The notes under the pieces: generated by a model | The model's database searches: none | What the model saw: the letters and a program-made list of their open reading frames with translations, nothing else | What the model was told of the DNA's origin: nothing | Program-made: the position numbers and the translations under genes | Source: Fragilaria radians | Taxonomy: Eukaryota; Bacillariophyta; Fragilariophyceae; Fragilariales; Fragilariaceae | Assembly: GCA_900642245.1 (NCBI GenBank) | Contig: CAAAJI010000062.1 | Location: forward strand, 114,227-151,258 | Direction of reading: 5' to 3' | DNA: 37,032 nt | Part shown: positions 10,301-21,913 of the stretch, piece after piece | Layout of the letters: the number at the start of each line of letters is the position of its first letter | Numbering within the stretch: the stretch's first letter is position 1

Positions 10301-11460
10301 GATCGAAAAGATTTTCCACAAACTTACAAAATGTATTCCCAATTCTTCCATTTCGTAATAACGCCTATCTCTCCAAACACCTCAAGCCACGAATTTCGCT
10401 AAAAATATTTCGTGAGGACAAGTAGTTACAGATTTTTCAATGTTATGCTTGATGCCTAAGTTGTGGTCATGACAAATTCAATCTAGACTCTATTCCTACC
10501 TTCATCTTTGATTTCTTATCCTTTTAAGATTTCCATGATTCTACTGTGGAAAGATTGGAAATTCCTCTCAACTAAGCAATCCAATCCCCTTGACTACCTT
10601 CATCATAAAAGCTTTATTCTCAACAGCATCATCACAAGGAACAATCTTAATATTTCCCCTATCTATTTTTAAATCAGTAGGTAATTCGATGATCTTCACT
10701 GAGAGATAAGATTTTGATTATAAAAAGAAACGCCAACAACAATCCAATTCTTTGTCAGCAACAAGTGCCCAAAGCGATGCACCTCTAAAGCACTTCTCTT
10801 GAATTGAAATCATGACAATTTACCTGAGATGTGACTACCGCCAGTCCATGCTTAATTTACATTCTTTTATCTAGCCATATCAATGGCACAACCATTGTAG
10901 ACTTCAAACTGTCCCCACAATTTCAATTCGCCAACAATCTTGTGCAAACTAGTGGTATCAAAACACTTCTTTCAATCACTTTGCTGACTAGCGGAAAATG
11001 AATTACAGATATCTTGATCTCTGTCACAAAACCATTTGTAGTGGGTAAAACCTGTATCAGAGAACTGGAAAAGTAATTGTAAAACAGCAAAATTACACTA
11101 TTTTGTTGCTTTTATTAGTTCCCAATGAGTTAGCCTTTATTTCACTAAAATGGCTGACCCAGAGTTCTGCTAAATATCTGACTTCCATTAAGTTAACGTC
11201 CAAAATATACCTATCAGCTCGCTTTACTCTGCCCTTTAGACTTCCAAACTGTGCTACAATATTACTTTTCCTTTACCAACAGTGATGTCTTCATGAATTA
11301 CCTTAGCATTCTACCGTTCAATCCTTTCATTGAAATACAGTAATGTCCACACTCGCAACTACCACAAATTCAAGTATCGCTTATCAATTTAGCATTTTCA
11401 TGAGCTGCCGTAAATTTAAACTCCACATCAGAGACATCTAAGTTCTGTCATTTGGAATAC
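10300..11460 (-). pseudogene. Heavily decayed copia PR-integrase fragment
   Basis: On the minus strand, broken frames match the plus-strand copia at 200-1225 piece by piece. CECGHYCISMKGLNG at about 11370 matches its CGHYCNSTKGLVN; HEDITVGKGK follows. At about 11180, LNEVKYVPELWV-like sequence reads LMEVRYLAELWVS. At about 10640 comes the integrase segment NIKIVPCDDAVENKAF, and at about 10365 EVFGEIGVITK. Many stops and shifts; it stops abruptly at the LTR-like repeat starting at 11461. Confidence 0.7.
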
Positions 11461-11997
11461 TGTTGCTCACATACCTTGAGTTAAGTTCATTAAGATAATA
11501 CCTAACTCTATAGGTTGTAAGCAATACACTCTAATAGTACTATAATAAATTACTAAATTAATAATAGTAGAATTAATATTCTTTTTATTTACTAATCTAA
11601 AACCAGAATAGGTCACATAGGTAACCATTCTTTCTATACCTTCCACAAATTCAATTAAGACATAGTCTTATATGAATTTTGTGATGCTTAAAATTGCTTA
11701 TAAATTAAGAAGATCATTTAGTAACTTTTCAGGACCGTCATATCAATTCGGTAGGAATAACTATTACAGATTCCTAAGTAACAAACAGGAATCTATCAAG
11801 ATTCATGATTGATGAAACTAAATCGTGAATCTAAGATCACAAAGCCTAAATGTTAAGTCTTGAATTTAACACGTAAGATAAAGAGACTACATGGTCAAGG
11901 AAACACGTTGCCATTGATTCTCAAGAGATCTAGGAAAAAAGTAACCTTTTAGATCATAATTTACAATTTGTATAAGCTCTTTGAGCAGCTTAGAGCA
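11461..11997. repeat. LTR-like repeat, arm 1 of inverted pair
   Basis: About 537 bp starting TGTTGCTCACATACC and ending GCAGCTTAGAGCA (TG...CA). Its reverse complement is found at 13536-14076 at roughly 75-80% identity by eye; shared blocks include TAGGTTGTAAGCAATACA, ACCATTCTTTCTATACC and TTCCACAAATTCAA. The element family is unknown. No direct flanking duplication is evident (AATAC to the left, GTATT to the right, which are inverse of each other). Confidence 0.75.
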
Positions 11998-12190
11998 GTA
12001 TTGTATCCACCTCCACCTCCATAGTGGTCTCTTCAAATGTGACTTCAGAATCGGCTCGCTCTTGGAAAGCTTGTCCTTCTCGCATTGAGGACCTACCCCT
12101 AACTAACCCCAAGATTATGAAGTTCCAACCAACAACGTATGTCACTAGCGCAAAGACTACTACTACCCATGCTGGTCCATGAATATACCA
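11990..12190 (-). pseudogene. Possible C-terminal exon of a membrane protein
   Basis: A 66-codon open frame with a convincing protein composition: a 24-residue hydrophobic helix (AWVVVVFALVTYVVGWN and onward), then RGRSSMREGQAFQERAD and an acidic tail ending EVEVDTILL. It has no Met start, so it would be a terminal exon or a remnant. Its stop codon lies inside the first bases of the LTR-like arm at 11990-11992, so the true C-terminus may have been cut by the repeat. Family not recognised. Confidence 0.3.
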
Positions 12191-12887
12191 TCAGAAAATG
12201 TAGTCATTATTACACTGACAATGTTAATGACATAATGAGAAACTCAAGATAGCACCACCAAACAAACAAAAAATGTGAATGCCATTTGGAGATACTTTGC
12301 CCCGAGAATTAAAGCAAAACAAATAAGGTCTTTCTAAGGATAGTGAAATATGGGACTTGTACTAGAAGCCTTTTCAATTAGATAAATTGCAATTCAAACT
12401 CCAACTTAATTCAACCTATGCACTCTCAAATTATGTCCTCTTCAATGTAATTTTGGTTGTTTGATGGAAACACTCAAAGCTTCAAATCATGGATGTTATG
12501 TGTAAAAGAGTTTATTTATTTGATTGGCTGTCTCTAAGAAGGATAGAGAAGCCATTCTCAATGCAATCTTCCCATCCTTCTTCAATTGCTTGGGTTTCGA
12601 GGAAGGAGGTAATGCAAAGTGAGGAATTTAGAGGTTCCAGAGATCTGGTATTATTTAATCAATCATGTTTGTCTAATGTTCGAGCAAAGTGCAATAAATT
12701 GGTTTATTTTTTATTGTATGACGTTTTGTTGACTCACCACATGGTCAAAAGCGCTTGAAATAAACTAAATAGCATTTTTGGCAAACAACATGAATGCTCA
12801 TCTATGATTTCGTTTTGCTTTTAAACGTGGCGGCTGTAGAATCAAAATTGACTTCTGGTTGGGATCTTCAATAACACGACAACTTAA
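12191..12887. other. Unassigned spacer within inverted repeat
   Basis: AT-rich. An 89-codon plus-strand frame at 12489-12758 has no recognisable features and no convincing codon pattern. Nothing else is supported. Confidence 0.4.
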
Positions 12888-13160
12888 TTAGTCCTTGAGA
12901 CTGCTTTTGATCTTCAAATTGTAGCCTTTTGTTTTCACATCCTGAACAACTCGTTGAACTTTTTCATCCTTTCCAACAATGAGGCAATCATCAACAACGT
13001 TGATTCCAATTAAAACTTTATTGCAATTAGTCCTTTTCGACAATAAGCATGGGTCTGTCGGTAAAACCATAGACTTGAGCGTAGAGAGAAATTTATTATA
13101 AAATTCTCTAACACTTTGAACTAATCCGTAGATTGTCGTTTTCAATAGTACAACTCATGA
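12888..13160 (-). pseudogene. Copia reverse transcriptase fragment
   Basis: About 90 codons of RVT_2: LLKTTIYGLVQSVREFYNKF, TDPCLLSKRTN, and the catalytic box INVVDDCLIVGKDEK (Val in place of the usual Tyr). Closest within the window to the plus-strand copia at 1990-2100 (TIYVLVQSAREFYKK, SDPCF), so the same family. It ends at a stop after SSLKD. It lies upstream, in minus-strand order, of the PR-IN fragment at 10300-11460, so the two cannot be one intact element in normal order. Confidence 0.85.
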
Positions 13161-13535
13161 AGCAAACAATATTGTTCAAGAAGGTTGAATGCCGTAATAA
13201 CGTTTCCAATTTCACCATAGAAGGGTTAGTGTAAGGTATGTGGTAAAATACAAATTCTAAATTTTCTCTCTCTATGTTTCCATCTCCACGTGAAATATAG
13301 TATTATCTTAATTTTATTCCAGGACCATATAGTGCTAGTCTTAGGCATTATATGAACAATCATCAGCAAGTTATGATATCTCAACATTTTTAAGCATTCT
13401 ATTGCATTTTCGAAACTTCAGGCATTCAATGAGTATACAAGATTCATACCATCATAGGCGTAAACACGTTTGAGCTCCTTTGAGAAGGTTGACCACATCA
13501 ATCGCATTCTTAGAGACATGTCTTTCTGTTTGAAT
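13161..13535. other. Unassigned spacer
   Basis: AT-rich. A 33-codon minus-strand frame ending near 13431 (MSLRMRLMWSTFSKELK...) is not recognised. No gene supported. Confidence 0.4.
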
Positions 13536-14076
13536 TGCTCTAAGCTGCTCTAAGAGTTTATACAAATTTTAAATTATGATCTAATTAAGTTACTTTTACG
13601 TTAGATCTCTTGTGGACTTTCCAACAACTATTTTGTCTCTTTAAAGTACGTGATAGATTTAAGTCTTAGTCTCTGAGCTAATATGATCTTAGATTCACGA
13701 CATAGATTCATGAATTGTGAACCTTGGCGAATTCCGCTATGTTACTGAGGAATCTGTATTTCTTCCTACCCAATTGATATACCAGTCCTGAAAAGATGTT
13801 AGATGATCTTCATTTATAAGCAATATTAAGCATCACTAAATTCATATAAGACTATGTCATTATTGAATTTGTGGAAGGTATAGAAAGAATGGTTAGCTAG
13901 GTAACTTATTCTAGATTTAGATGAGTAAATATAAGAATATTGTTTCTAGTATTATTTGCTATGTGCTAACAATAGCTTGTATGTCTCCAGTATTGCAGTA
14001 TTGCTAGACTGTATTGCTTACAACCTATAGTGTTAGGCATTATCTTAATGAACTTAACTCAAAGGTAAGTCACACA
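13536..14076. repeat. LTR-like repeat, arm 2 of inverted pair
   Basis: About 541 bp. Read on the minus strand it starts TGTGTGACTTACC and ends GCAGCTTAGAGCA, matching arm 1 (11461-11997) along its length with small indels. The arms are 1.5 kb apart and could form a large hairpin. Confidence 0.75.
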
Positions 14077-14485
14077 TAGAGTTTCAAATAAATGCATACT
14101 TCAATTTTTGGATGAATCTCCTTCCTTGATCTTGGAAAATACACATAATGACATTCAAAGCAAAATAATTAATGAAATTGCTCTGATCTCAATCATTCAG
14201 AGCTTCAACTTCTGACTGCAATTGAAAACAAGTTTTTCTTTCAAATATTGTACAGTATATCACAATTTTGACATTATATACGCTTCACACCGATTCATCG
14301 TGAATAAAAAATGTATTCTTAGTCAGTAAGGCAAAACAAATTATGTGCCTCAATTTTAGGTGTCAATGATTATAAGAAAATTAGGAATTTCTTAGGAAAT
14401 TAGGCTACTTGGTGATGTGGTCTTAAAGGTAATTTGATGATGACCACAGCACAGAATTGAAATCACTTTTTTCGTGACACATAAT
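14077..14485. other. Intergenic, 3' flank of Cys-rich gene A
   Basis: AT-rich with no frame worth calling. It probably holds the 3' UTR of the minus-strand gene that ends at 14486. Confidence 0.4.
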
Positions 14486-15504
14486 TTAATCGTTATTTTC
14501 CTTCTTCGCTTTTGCCCCTGCTCCTCCTCCGTTCCCGATGGATAAAGAAGACTTTTCGGTCAGTAAGCTAGCATTAATACACTTGTAGCTTGCAATTATA
14601 CTACCGATGAAGCGACACCTTTGAGATTTATTCGGGCATTCCTCTAAAGGGGAGCATTCATCAACACCAGGTGGAGTCTTGAAAAATTTCTCAATACTTG
14701 ATGCCATAGGACTACGTGATGGCTTAAGTGGCCCTTCTGGTGCCTTATTGGGAGCGTATCTGATCGGGCTCCTTGACGGAGGAGAAAAATTTGGTGGGGA
14801 TGGTTGCGCTGGTTTGTTGGTACAGACATTTGTTTGATGACTTGAACGAAAGCGGCACTCGCCTTCACAGCAAACATCACTCGGGTCGTTTGGGTCACAG
14901 GGAAATGCTTTATCTTCCTGCGGAATACATTGTTTAATCACCTCCCCTCTATCAATGCATGAACACCATTTTTGTATTGAAGCTCTTGCTGCTGGACAAA
15001 CGGAGGCAAAGGCTCCAAATTCATTGTCGTCATATGCTGCAATGCACTCAACGCCAGAAAGAATCCCAGACTTAATAATCATATGAGGATCACCGATCCG
15101 CTTATCGCCACCACAAAGATTGCACTCTTGTGTATTTGTAAATCCAGGATCAGGACAGGGCTCTCCGTTGTAAAGTTTACATTTGCATGGATCTGAAGTC
15201 GCTAGAGTAATGATTTGAATCGAACCACACTCATCAGGGAAGAAAAGACGAAGGTCTGCACCCTCTTGTATCTCACCACAGGTTAAGCTTCCTAACTTTG
15301 GTACGTTTATTTTTTTATCTTCATCTGACAGATAGCTTTTTTATTGTTAGTTCGCTTGCTCGGATTTTGTACAGTATATCTTATGAGCTCTTACCAATTG
15401 CTCCTTCCACAAGGTTGACACGTGAACGAACCAGCGCCTGGATTAACTTGTCCATGAATGAAGTAAGGAAAGAATTGAAGGAGTAAGATATAAAGACAAT
15501 TCAT
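14486..15504 (-). CDS. Secreted Cys-rich protein A (two exons)
   Basis: Exon 1 15395-15504 and exon 2 14486-15335 give 319 residues. Exon 1 encodes a signal peptide (MNCLYILLLQFFPYFIHG) and FTCQPCGRSN, then splits a Cys codon (TG|C). The 59-nt intron (15336-15394) begins GTAAGA and ends CTAACAATAAAAAAG, with CTAAC as branch site. The mature protein has a first Cys module (LTCGEIQEG, CKCKLYNGEPC, CNLCGG), a second (GVECIAAYDD, WCSCID) and the shared motif VCCEGECRF....QTNVC. A Pro/Ser linker and a last Cys cluster (CSPLEECPN) follow. Likely secreted or wall-bound; function unknown. Paralogues: 20566-21913 and 23083-24332. The intron call rests on phase, signals and exact match of position with the paralogues. 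Confidence 0.8.
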
Positions 15505-18500
15505 ATGTTAAAATTTCGAAAACTGAATTCTGTGACAGATTTAGTGTTTAAACCTGGGAACTTTCTACCAAAATTTTTGTTTTTGTCGAAAGAAATTAAT
15601 ACTGACCAGTCGTGACACATGAAATTTTTTTCTTGGTGACAACCAATCCATCACATGAACTTTCATTGGGTACGATGACTAAATTGCTTAAATGTTTCTT
15701 AATGTGAACGGAGTAAATCGGAAAACTTTAGCCTGAATTATCGTTAAATCTTTTCTTTGAACCATTTTCATTTGACAAAAACGTGTGTCTTTTGTGCGGC
15801 TTTTAGACGGGCGTTTTTTTCCTTTTTGCTTCCTAGCCACTCCATATTTTTTTTATCGGACAAGTCGAACACTGTTTCTTGCTAAAATTTTCTTGACATA
15901 TTATCACTCGTGATGTTGCAAGTCATAAAGCCTAAAAACGTTGTGTAATTTGTTTGAGTAATTTAACTATTCGTCTTCATCTGACTCTATTACCTTTACT
16001 TCAAAATAATTCCTCAAATAATCTAATTATTATATCTCACTAATCAGAATCTATTTAAAATCTTTTAACAAATTTAAAAAGATTTATCTCTTTAAATTTA
16101 CGGATCGTAATTCGCTTTCAGTTGAGAGGCAACATTTTTGACTTACGATTCATATACAGCAGCATCTAAGTCATACGAAGAATGATGATGCATTCAAATA
16201 TCATGCAATGATAGAATACACTTGAATCCAAGTAGAGTTGATGTCACGGAAAGGAATAAGGGAGGATACCAAATATACTTGAAAATCAATCCGTTTGCTT
16301 TGAGGAGTATTATGCATACTTTGTGCCATTCTTAAAGCTTCCAAAGAACTTGGAGAACATTAGACATACTGCAAGATCTAAAAATGTAAAAAATATATCT
16401 TGAACCAAATGGGATTTCAATATATTACACTCAATTCTCACCAAGATAAACTGAACTATAATCAAAGAAAATATTTCTTGGTTGAAATAGAAACTTAGGT
16501 ATAGACTGATAGAATTAATATTCTTACTCAATCTCAAATAAGAAGGAATGGAAATGAACGCGTGAGAAGATATAAAATTACAGATTTTATTTTAAAAAAA
16601 GAGAAGCGTCTTGAAAATACAACAATTTTGTCGCCAATTTGAGAAAATAGAATGCCTAATCAATATGCAAAAATTGTTTTAAAAGGATATATCCTTATCT
16701 TGCATGCTAATGCTAGCACCATAGCTGCAGCTAATAGGTGACAACTGAGTTAATCTTATTTTATAAGAGATTCACAAGTGCTGTAAATTCTTGTACATTA
16801 AATATAGATAAAAATGATTTTATCATCGACAAAGGAAAAGAAATTTTCAACACTCTTTTTGTCAAAAACAGCATGAAACAAATATTTGTTCTTATCTAAA
16901 TGCCTCAGACGTATTTGCATCGCAACTAGTAGAGAGAAGCAGGATTGCTACAATTGATAAGAGCAAACTATATCTTATGAAGTGGCAGTGAATTGGATTG
17001 CAAATAAGGTTGAGAATGCGAGGGAGAGCAATCAGATACGCCGACAATAGAATTTTTGATCTAGAGTTTACAAGAAAGTAGCTCAAACAAAATTGTACAG
17101 TATTGGCAGGGATACCCATTGAGAGTATGATGAGGATTTGGCTTGCCAAATCTCTTTGCTATCCTTTCACCACTACTACGCCATACCACTGCAAGTTAGT
17201 GTCAGTGCTCGTTTTCGCGAAGATAAAGAACCAACGATGGATGATCAAGACCATTCATGGCACTTCTGGACACCTGATCAACGAACAAAGTTTCACAGTC
17301 CTGGAAAGAATACTTTAGATTTTTTTATTCTTTGTTTCAGCACAGTTTGATTTAGCAATGTCGCTACATCTGCAACAGCTGCAAAGACTCCTTAGCTATG
17401 TTTACAAAGGCAAAAAGTTGTCTTATACCCACAATGCATTGTCTTAGCAGTTTCTTGATTTCAATGGAGCCATGATTAGCGCAAACAATTCTTATTTCGT
17501 ATGCCATATGATGTAAATTAGTATTCTAAATTAGATTTCAGATGCTCTTGGATTTATTCGATGCGATAACTTCAATATTAGTACTCCAGAAGGAATACGA
17601 CAATGCTGAAGAAAATTATGATGAAGGATTTTACGTAATCAGGAACTTGCAACATGATTGCTAGCGATGCAAAATTCGATGGAGTCAATCGTACCAAGGT
17701 CATACCATTTCTGTTGAAATTCCTTGCCAGTACGCATACGGGACATTTGAAGCAAAGTGACCCACATTCATTTTTATTTCTTTTCATTTGGAGTGGTATT
17801 TTCAATTCAAGCCTGTCCTGGATGAAGCAAGCACTCCTACAATCTTTCTCTATCTTACTCATTTAGGAGCCTATACTTTATATTTAGTTAAAAAAAAGTG
17901 CATATCGTTTGATTTGCATGAAAATGTAGTGAAGTAACGTAATCGTTTTCCGTTTCAGTTTTCCCTTTTGCTAGATCTTTGAAGATCATGCAATTTCCCA
18001 TTAAAACTGCGTGGTTACTACGCTCTGAGAATTTATCATGCTGGTCATCTTCAGAGTAACGATTCATATGAAAAATTTTCGACGGGTCAAGCCAGTCGAA
18101 AACAAAGAATGACAATAAAGAGATAAAGGCGTCACCTCTACTTCATGCGAAAAATGTTATTGAATAGGCTTTCAACATAGTCTTTTATGCATTGCAGGTT
18201 TCAATGCATCCTCTACAAAGATAAAATGAGTCGCTCTATTCTGGCTTTGGGGTCATAGTATTTAACCATATGATGTAGAGGTTGAGCAACTTGCCTGATA
18301 AAGCCTCCGACTTTCATAGGAATCCCGGGAGACAACAATATGATTGAAATCACGTATTTCACCTAATTCTGTAAAAACGTTTCAGCCCATGAATGCTGTG
18401 AAATGTGCTCAATGGCTAGGAACGATTATCCACGTGAATATTCAAAAGAAGATTGTAGGTACAATTTTCAGGGCTTGCAAAGGTTACAAAGCCAATTTAC

Positions 18501-20565
18501 TAGTACTGAACTTACCCCAATTATACCATGGCTGGTTTTTTTACTGTCACCATTTTGTTTTGTGAAATTTATGATGTATGTCTCAGTTAAGGTTATAAAG
18601 GGTATAAAAAAAGGTTCGTCATTATTGGTATTTCGGTTGGTAACCAATTCTCAGGTGAGATGCAATGCTCTCCATCTTTAATTGGTTACACGCAAAACAG
18701 CTGCTTGGGAAGCAAAGTCCTTTTCATTTCGTTACTGCTAATGATAGATTAACAACAGTAGAAAGGAGAGATTTGACGTTTCCCTATGTCGGGGTTGCTT
18801 TCTTTTCAGGCTTGCACTTCTTTTCAATAGCATTTCTTAAATTAAAAGACAACAACTCCCTCTTCTAGCTATTTTGTCGCAAAAGGGCTACCACTGGTTA
18901 GTTGACTTCTTTGGTTTACCTACACTAATGGCAACGTTTTGCTAGTTGTCCAAAGGTAGAATAGAAATGACTTTGTTACATCTACAAAAGCTTGTGGGAG
19001 AGAAATGGTCTTAATTGAGCATTTCAAAATATCAATATTTGCTACAGTCAATGCTGGTCGCACAACTCTCGCAATAATATAATCCTTGTTTAAATGCATG
19101 GATGACTCCTAGGGTAAATGCTAATGATATTTTAGTTCAATCAAGCCTTCTGCAAGCGATAGCATAGCAGTGTACAGATCGATACACGTCAGGTTCAAGG
19201 ATCTAGTTAATTTATTTCTATAATTGAATTTTGCGCTCAAATCTTGTAGTTTGGTGAAGTGAAACATGATTAAAATGATTTGTTTTGTAGTCATCCTGAA
19301 ACCTTATGTTACTGGTCTTGGAAGGTCTTGCACATATTTATATCTATAAGTAAATTTGAATCATCACTAAGCCCCACAAATAATGCATATCATCTCGCAA
19401 ATTTCTTAGGAGAGTGAAATGGATATTTGAAACTTAACTCTCCCTGAATAGATGTCTAAATGGACAGCATTTCCTTATTTCCTATATTTACTTGTACTAG
19501 CTGAAAGGAAGTCCTGAGTACCTTTGAACACTGCATATCATTTGCTGATGGATATTTTGTAGAATATTTTTTGCAGAGGCTGGAGTTCAAGTTTCTCACT
19601 CTAATTTTAACATTCATACTTTTTGCTTTTGTACATTTTGTATTCATACATATTGCCTGTAAGCTTGAAAACTGTGATCACACTTATCCTCATTGAATTC
19701 TCGATAATGCCATAATTAACCAATGAGTGGTGCCCAAACGCATATAAAATGAAAGATCAGACTACATTTTTCTAGCATTTTTGTAAAATGATTGCTGCAG
19801 CTCTTTTTGAAAATAGAGTATTTCGCATGTAACCGGATCAAATGAAGTCCTGACTGCTTAGCTTTTTTATGAGTATCGTTTTTATTATTCTATTCTTGGA
19901 GTTACTCCTATACCCAATACTTCAGAACTGTCGAAACAAAGAGTGAACAATAATGTGCATGTGTTGATGGAAGGGAAACCGAATCCGTATTCCCTGACTT
20001 ATTCACGTAGGATATCCGGAAACGAGGAATTACAGCTCTCATTTCTCAAAAAATTGCAATAAAGTGATAGCGCCAGTAGATTTTAGCTGAGATACAATCT
20101 TGGATGCCATCTAGTGCAAGATTATAGAAGCTATGTCAGCCTCATAGCATGCAGATGCATGCTTAGGTATTGGAAATTACATTCGAAGGTTCGGCGCAAA
20201 TGATGAGGGATGTCATGTCAGTTTTCCGAATCTTGAGATTGCTCGCATATATCCCTATGTGAAATCGTAAAGCAATAGCATGTTCATAAGGTATTCAAAC
20301 CACGCAACTTACTTTACGCGTTTCAGTTATGTTTTAATTTTCAAAGAAATTAGCATTCAGTAATCCAGAGGTGAAGAGGTAACAAGGATAGATATTATCC
20401 TGTTTAGGAATTATGCTTAAATAATTGCTCCCTAGTATAGTTTCGGTTGCAAAACAATGTTTGTGTTTGGTATACATATAAATGTTTGCCCACCAAAATT
20501 TTTGTTCCTGAAATAATCCTAGATCAAGCTTTTTGGAAACCTCGATAATCACTTCCGAATACTTC
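15505..20565. other. Gene-poor 5-kb region
   Basis: AT-rich, with many stops in all frames. Short frames seen but not supported: 16892-17149 on the minus strand (ends in a hydrophobic stretch LLLSIVAILLLSTSC, signal-peptide-like but at the C-terminus), 17578-17862 on the minus strand, overlapping plus-strand frames at 17103-17350 and 18344-18681, and 17888-18115 and 18213-18362 on the minus strand (the last reads GIPMKVGGFIRQVAQPLHH). None resembles a known family. Exons of an undetected gene cannot be excluded. Confidence 0.4.
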
Positions 20566-21913
20566 TCATAGGAAAAGGCATATAATGGGTGTGATGATGA
20601 AGACGTTATGAATGTTTATGTATGAGCAATCAGAACCGACCAAACTGGTTACCGTTCTCCCTTCAGGTAATGTTGTTGGCAACGGTGAGGAAGATGGTCC
20701 CACATATGGCATCGAAGGTGATTTAGTTTTTTCCGAAGGAGATGTTGTGATTTCCATGTCATTTGGTAACTTAGTATCTGTGTTTGCTTGGATAGACATA
20801 GGTTTGGAAGGCGTGTGTGTTATTAATGATTCTATTGCTGCTTGACTTGGAGCTTGCGAGGAAGGCTTGTTTCTGACGGGACTTTGTGTCAAGGGAGCTA
20901 ATGTCGAAGGCAAATCATAAGGTGCATCTGTGAGCAGAGTTGACGGGTGACTGGGTTTGTATGTAACAACGTTAGGTGTCATGGAAGGAGATTGACTTAA
21001 AAAATAAAATTGAAATTCGACTGGTGATGTCTCTTCCTTTGCACTTGGAACAAGTGTCACTGGAACTTTTGTCCTCTTATGAGGTTTCTGTGTTTTTCGA
21101 TGCTTGGGTGACTTGGTAGGACGGGACTTTGGTCTTGACACAACCGCTATGTGAGAGCTATAATCTGCTGGAGGATCAGTGCGCTTGTGTTGTGGCTTGT
21201 CGTTTGTCTTTTCTGAGCAAACATAGCTTTGTAATGTTGATACATATTTACAAGACCCTTTACAGCAAGTATCTTCTTCTGGATTGCACGCATCTTGTAG
21301 GGATATACAGTTGTCGTTCGCATTATCATTCGTGTCTTGGCAGGAGCAAAACGTCTGTGCGGCTGCTTTTGCAGCTTCGCATTGAATATCCGAGAAATCA
21401 AATAATGATTCTTGCATGGCGAGTTCTTCGCAAGTGACTCCATTCCAAATCGATGATGGGTCATCGATACCACGACTTTCGTCACCAATAGCAGAATTCC
21501 CCCCTTTATTCCCACATATATTACACCCTTGTCTTTTCCATACATCCCGACTTTCACAATCCCCGCCCGTTTCGGCATCTCGACACATACACCTATCCGC
21601 AAACGTGTTGGTGATCTTTGAAATCGCATGACATTCTTTTCGAGAGAAGAGATTACTATCGATACCAAGCTGTATTTCTTCGCAAGAAGACATTCCAATC
21701 AAAGGTCCAAAATAGAAAGTCCCTGAATCACTTGATGGTCTTGTCATCTTGCTTAACATATGATTAGTAAGTTACATTGACAAAATCAACACAAACATTC
21801 ACTTACCAATGAGAAAATTTACATGGCATGCAAATTGGTTGATCATTCGCTTTTATCCCCCGAAGAAAGACAACAAAGGTTCCCATTAGAAAAAGAATCC
21901 AACATGCAATCAT
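20566..21913 (-). CDS. Secreted Cys-rich protein B, mucin-like tail, possible GPI anchor
   Basis: Exon 1 21807-21913 and exon 2 20566-21751 give 430 residues. The signal peptide (MIACWILFLMGTFVVFLRGIKA) is followed by PICMPCKFSH and a split Cys codon (TG|C). The 55-nt intron (21752-21806) runs GTAAGT...TTACTAAT...TTAAG. Two Cys modules follow: CEEIQLGIDSNLFSRKEC, DRCMCRD, CNICGN, then WNGVTCEELA, FDFSDIQCEAAKA, FCSCQD and TCCKGSCKYVSTLQSYVC. Residues about 220-400 are Ser/Thr/Pro/Lys-rich, as in O-glycosylated stalks. The last 11 residues are hydrophobic (FIITPIICLFL) after a small-residue stretch (LVGSDCS), as in a GPI signal. Likely surface-anchored; function unknown. Close to gene C in the Cys modules, more distant from gene A. 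Confidence 0.85.

Noticed and set aside
14644..14898. Second minus-strand frame inside Cys-rich gene A, with similar shadows at 21147-21698 and 23454-23825
   Set aside because: Out-of-frame shadows of the Cys-rich genes. The Cys-bearing frames align among all three paralogues and the shadows do not.
16892..17149. 85-codon minus-strand frame with a signal-peptide-like stretch
   Set aside because: The hydrophobic segment is at the C-terminal end right before the stop, codon pattern is poor, and I could not find a splice partner.
18213..18362. 49-codon open stretch (GIPMKVGGFIRQVAQPLHH...)
   Set aside because: Composition looks protein-like, but there is no start, no convincing splice site and no family I recognise.
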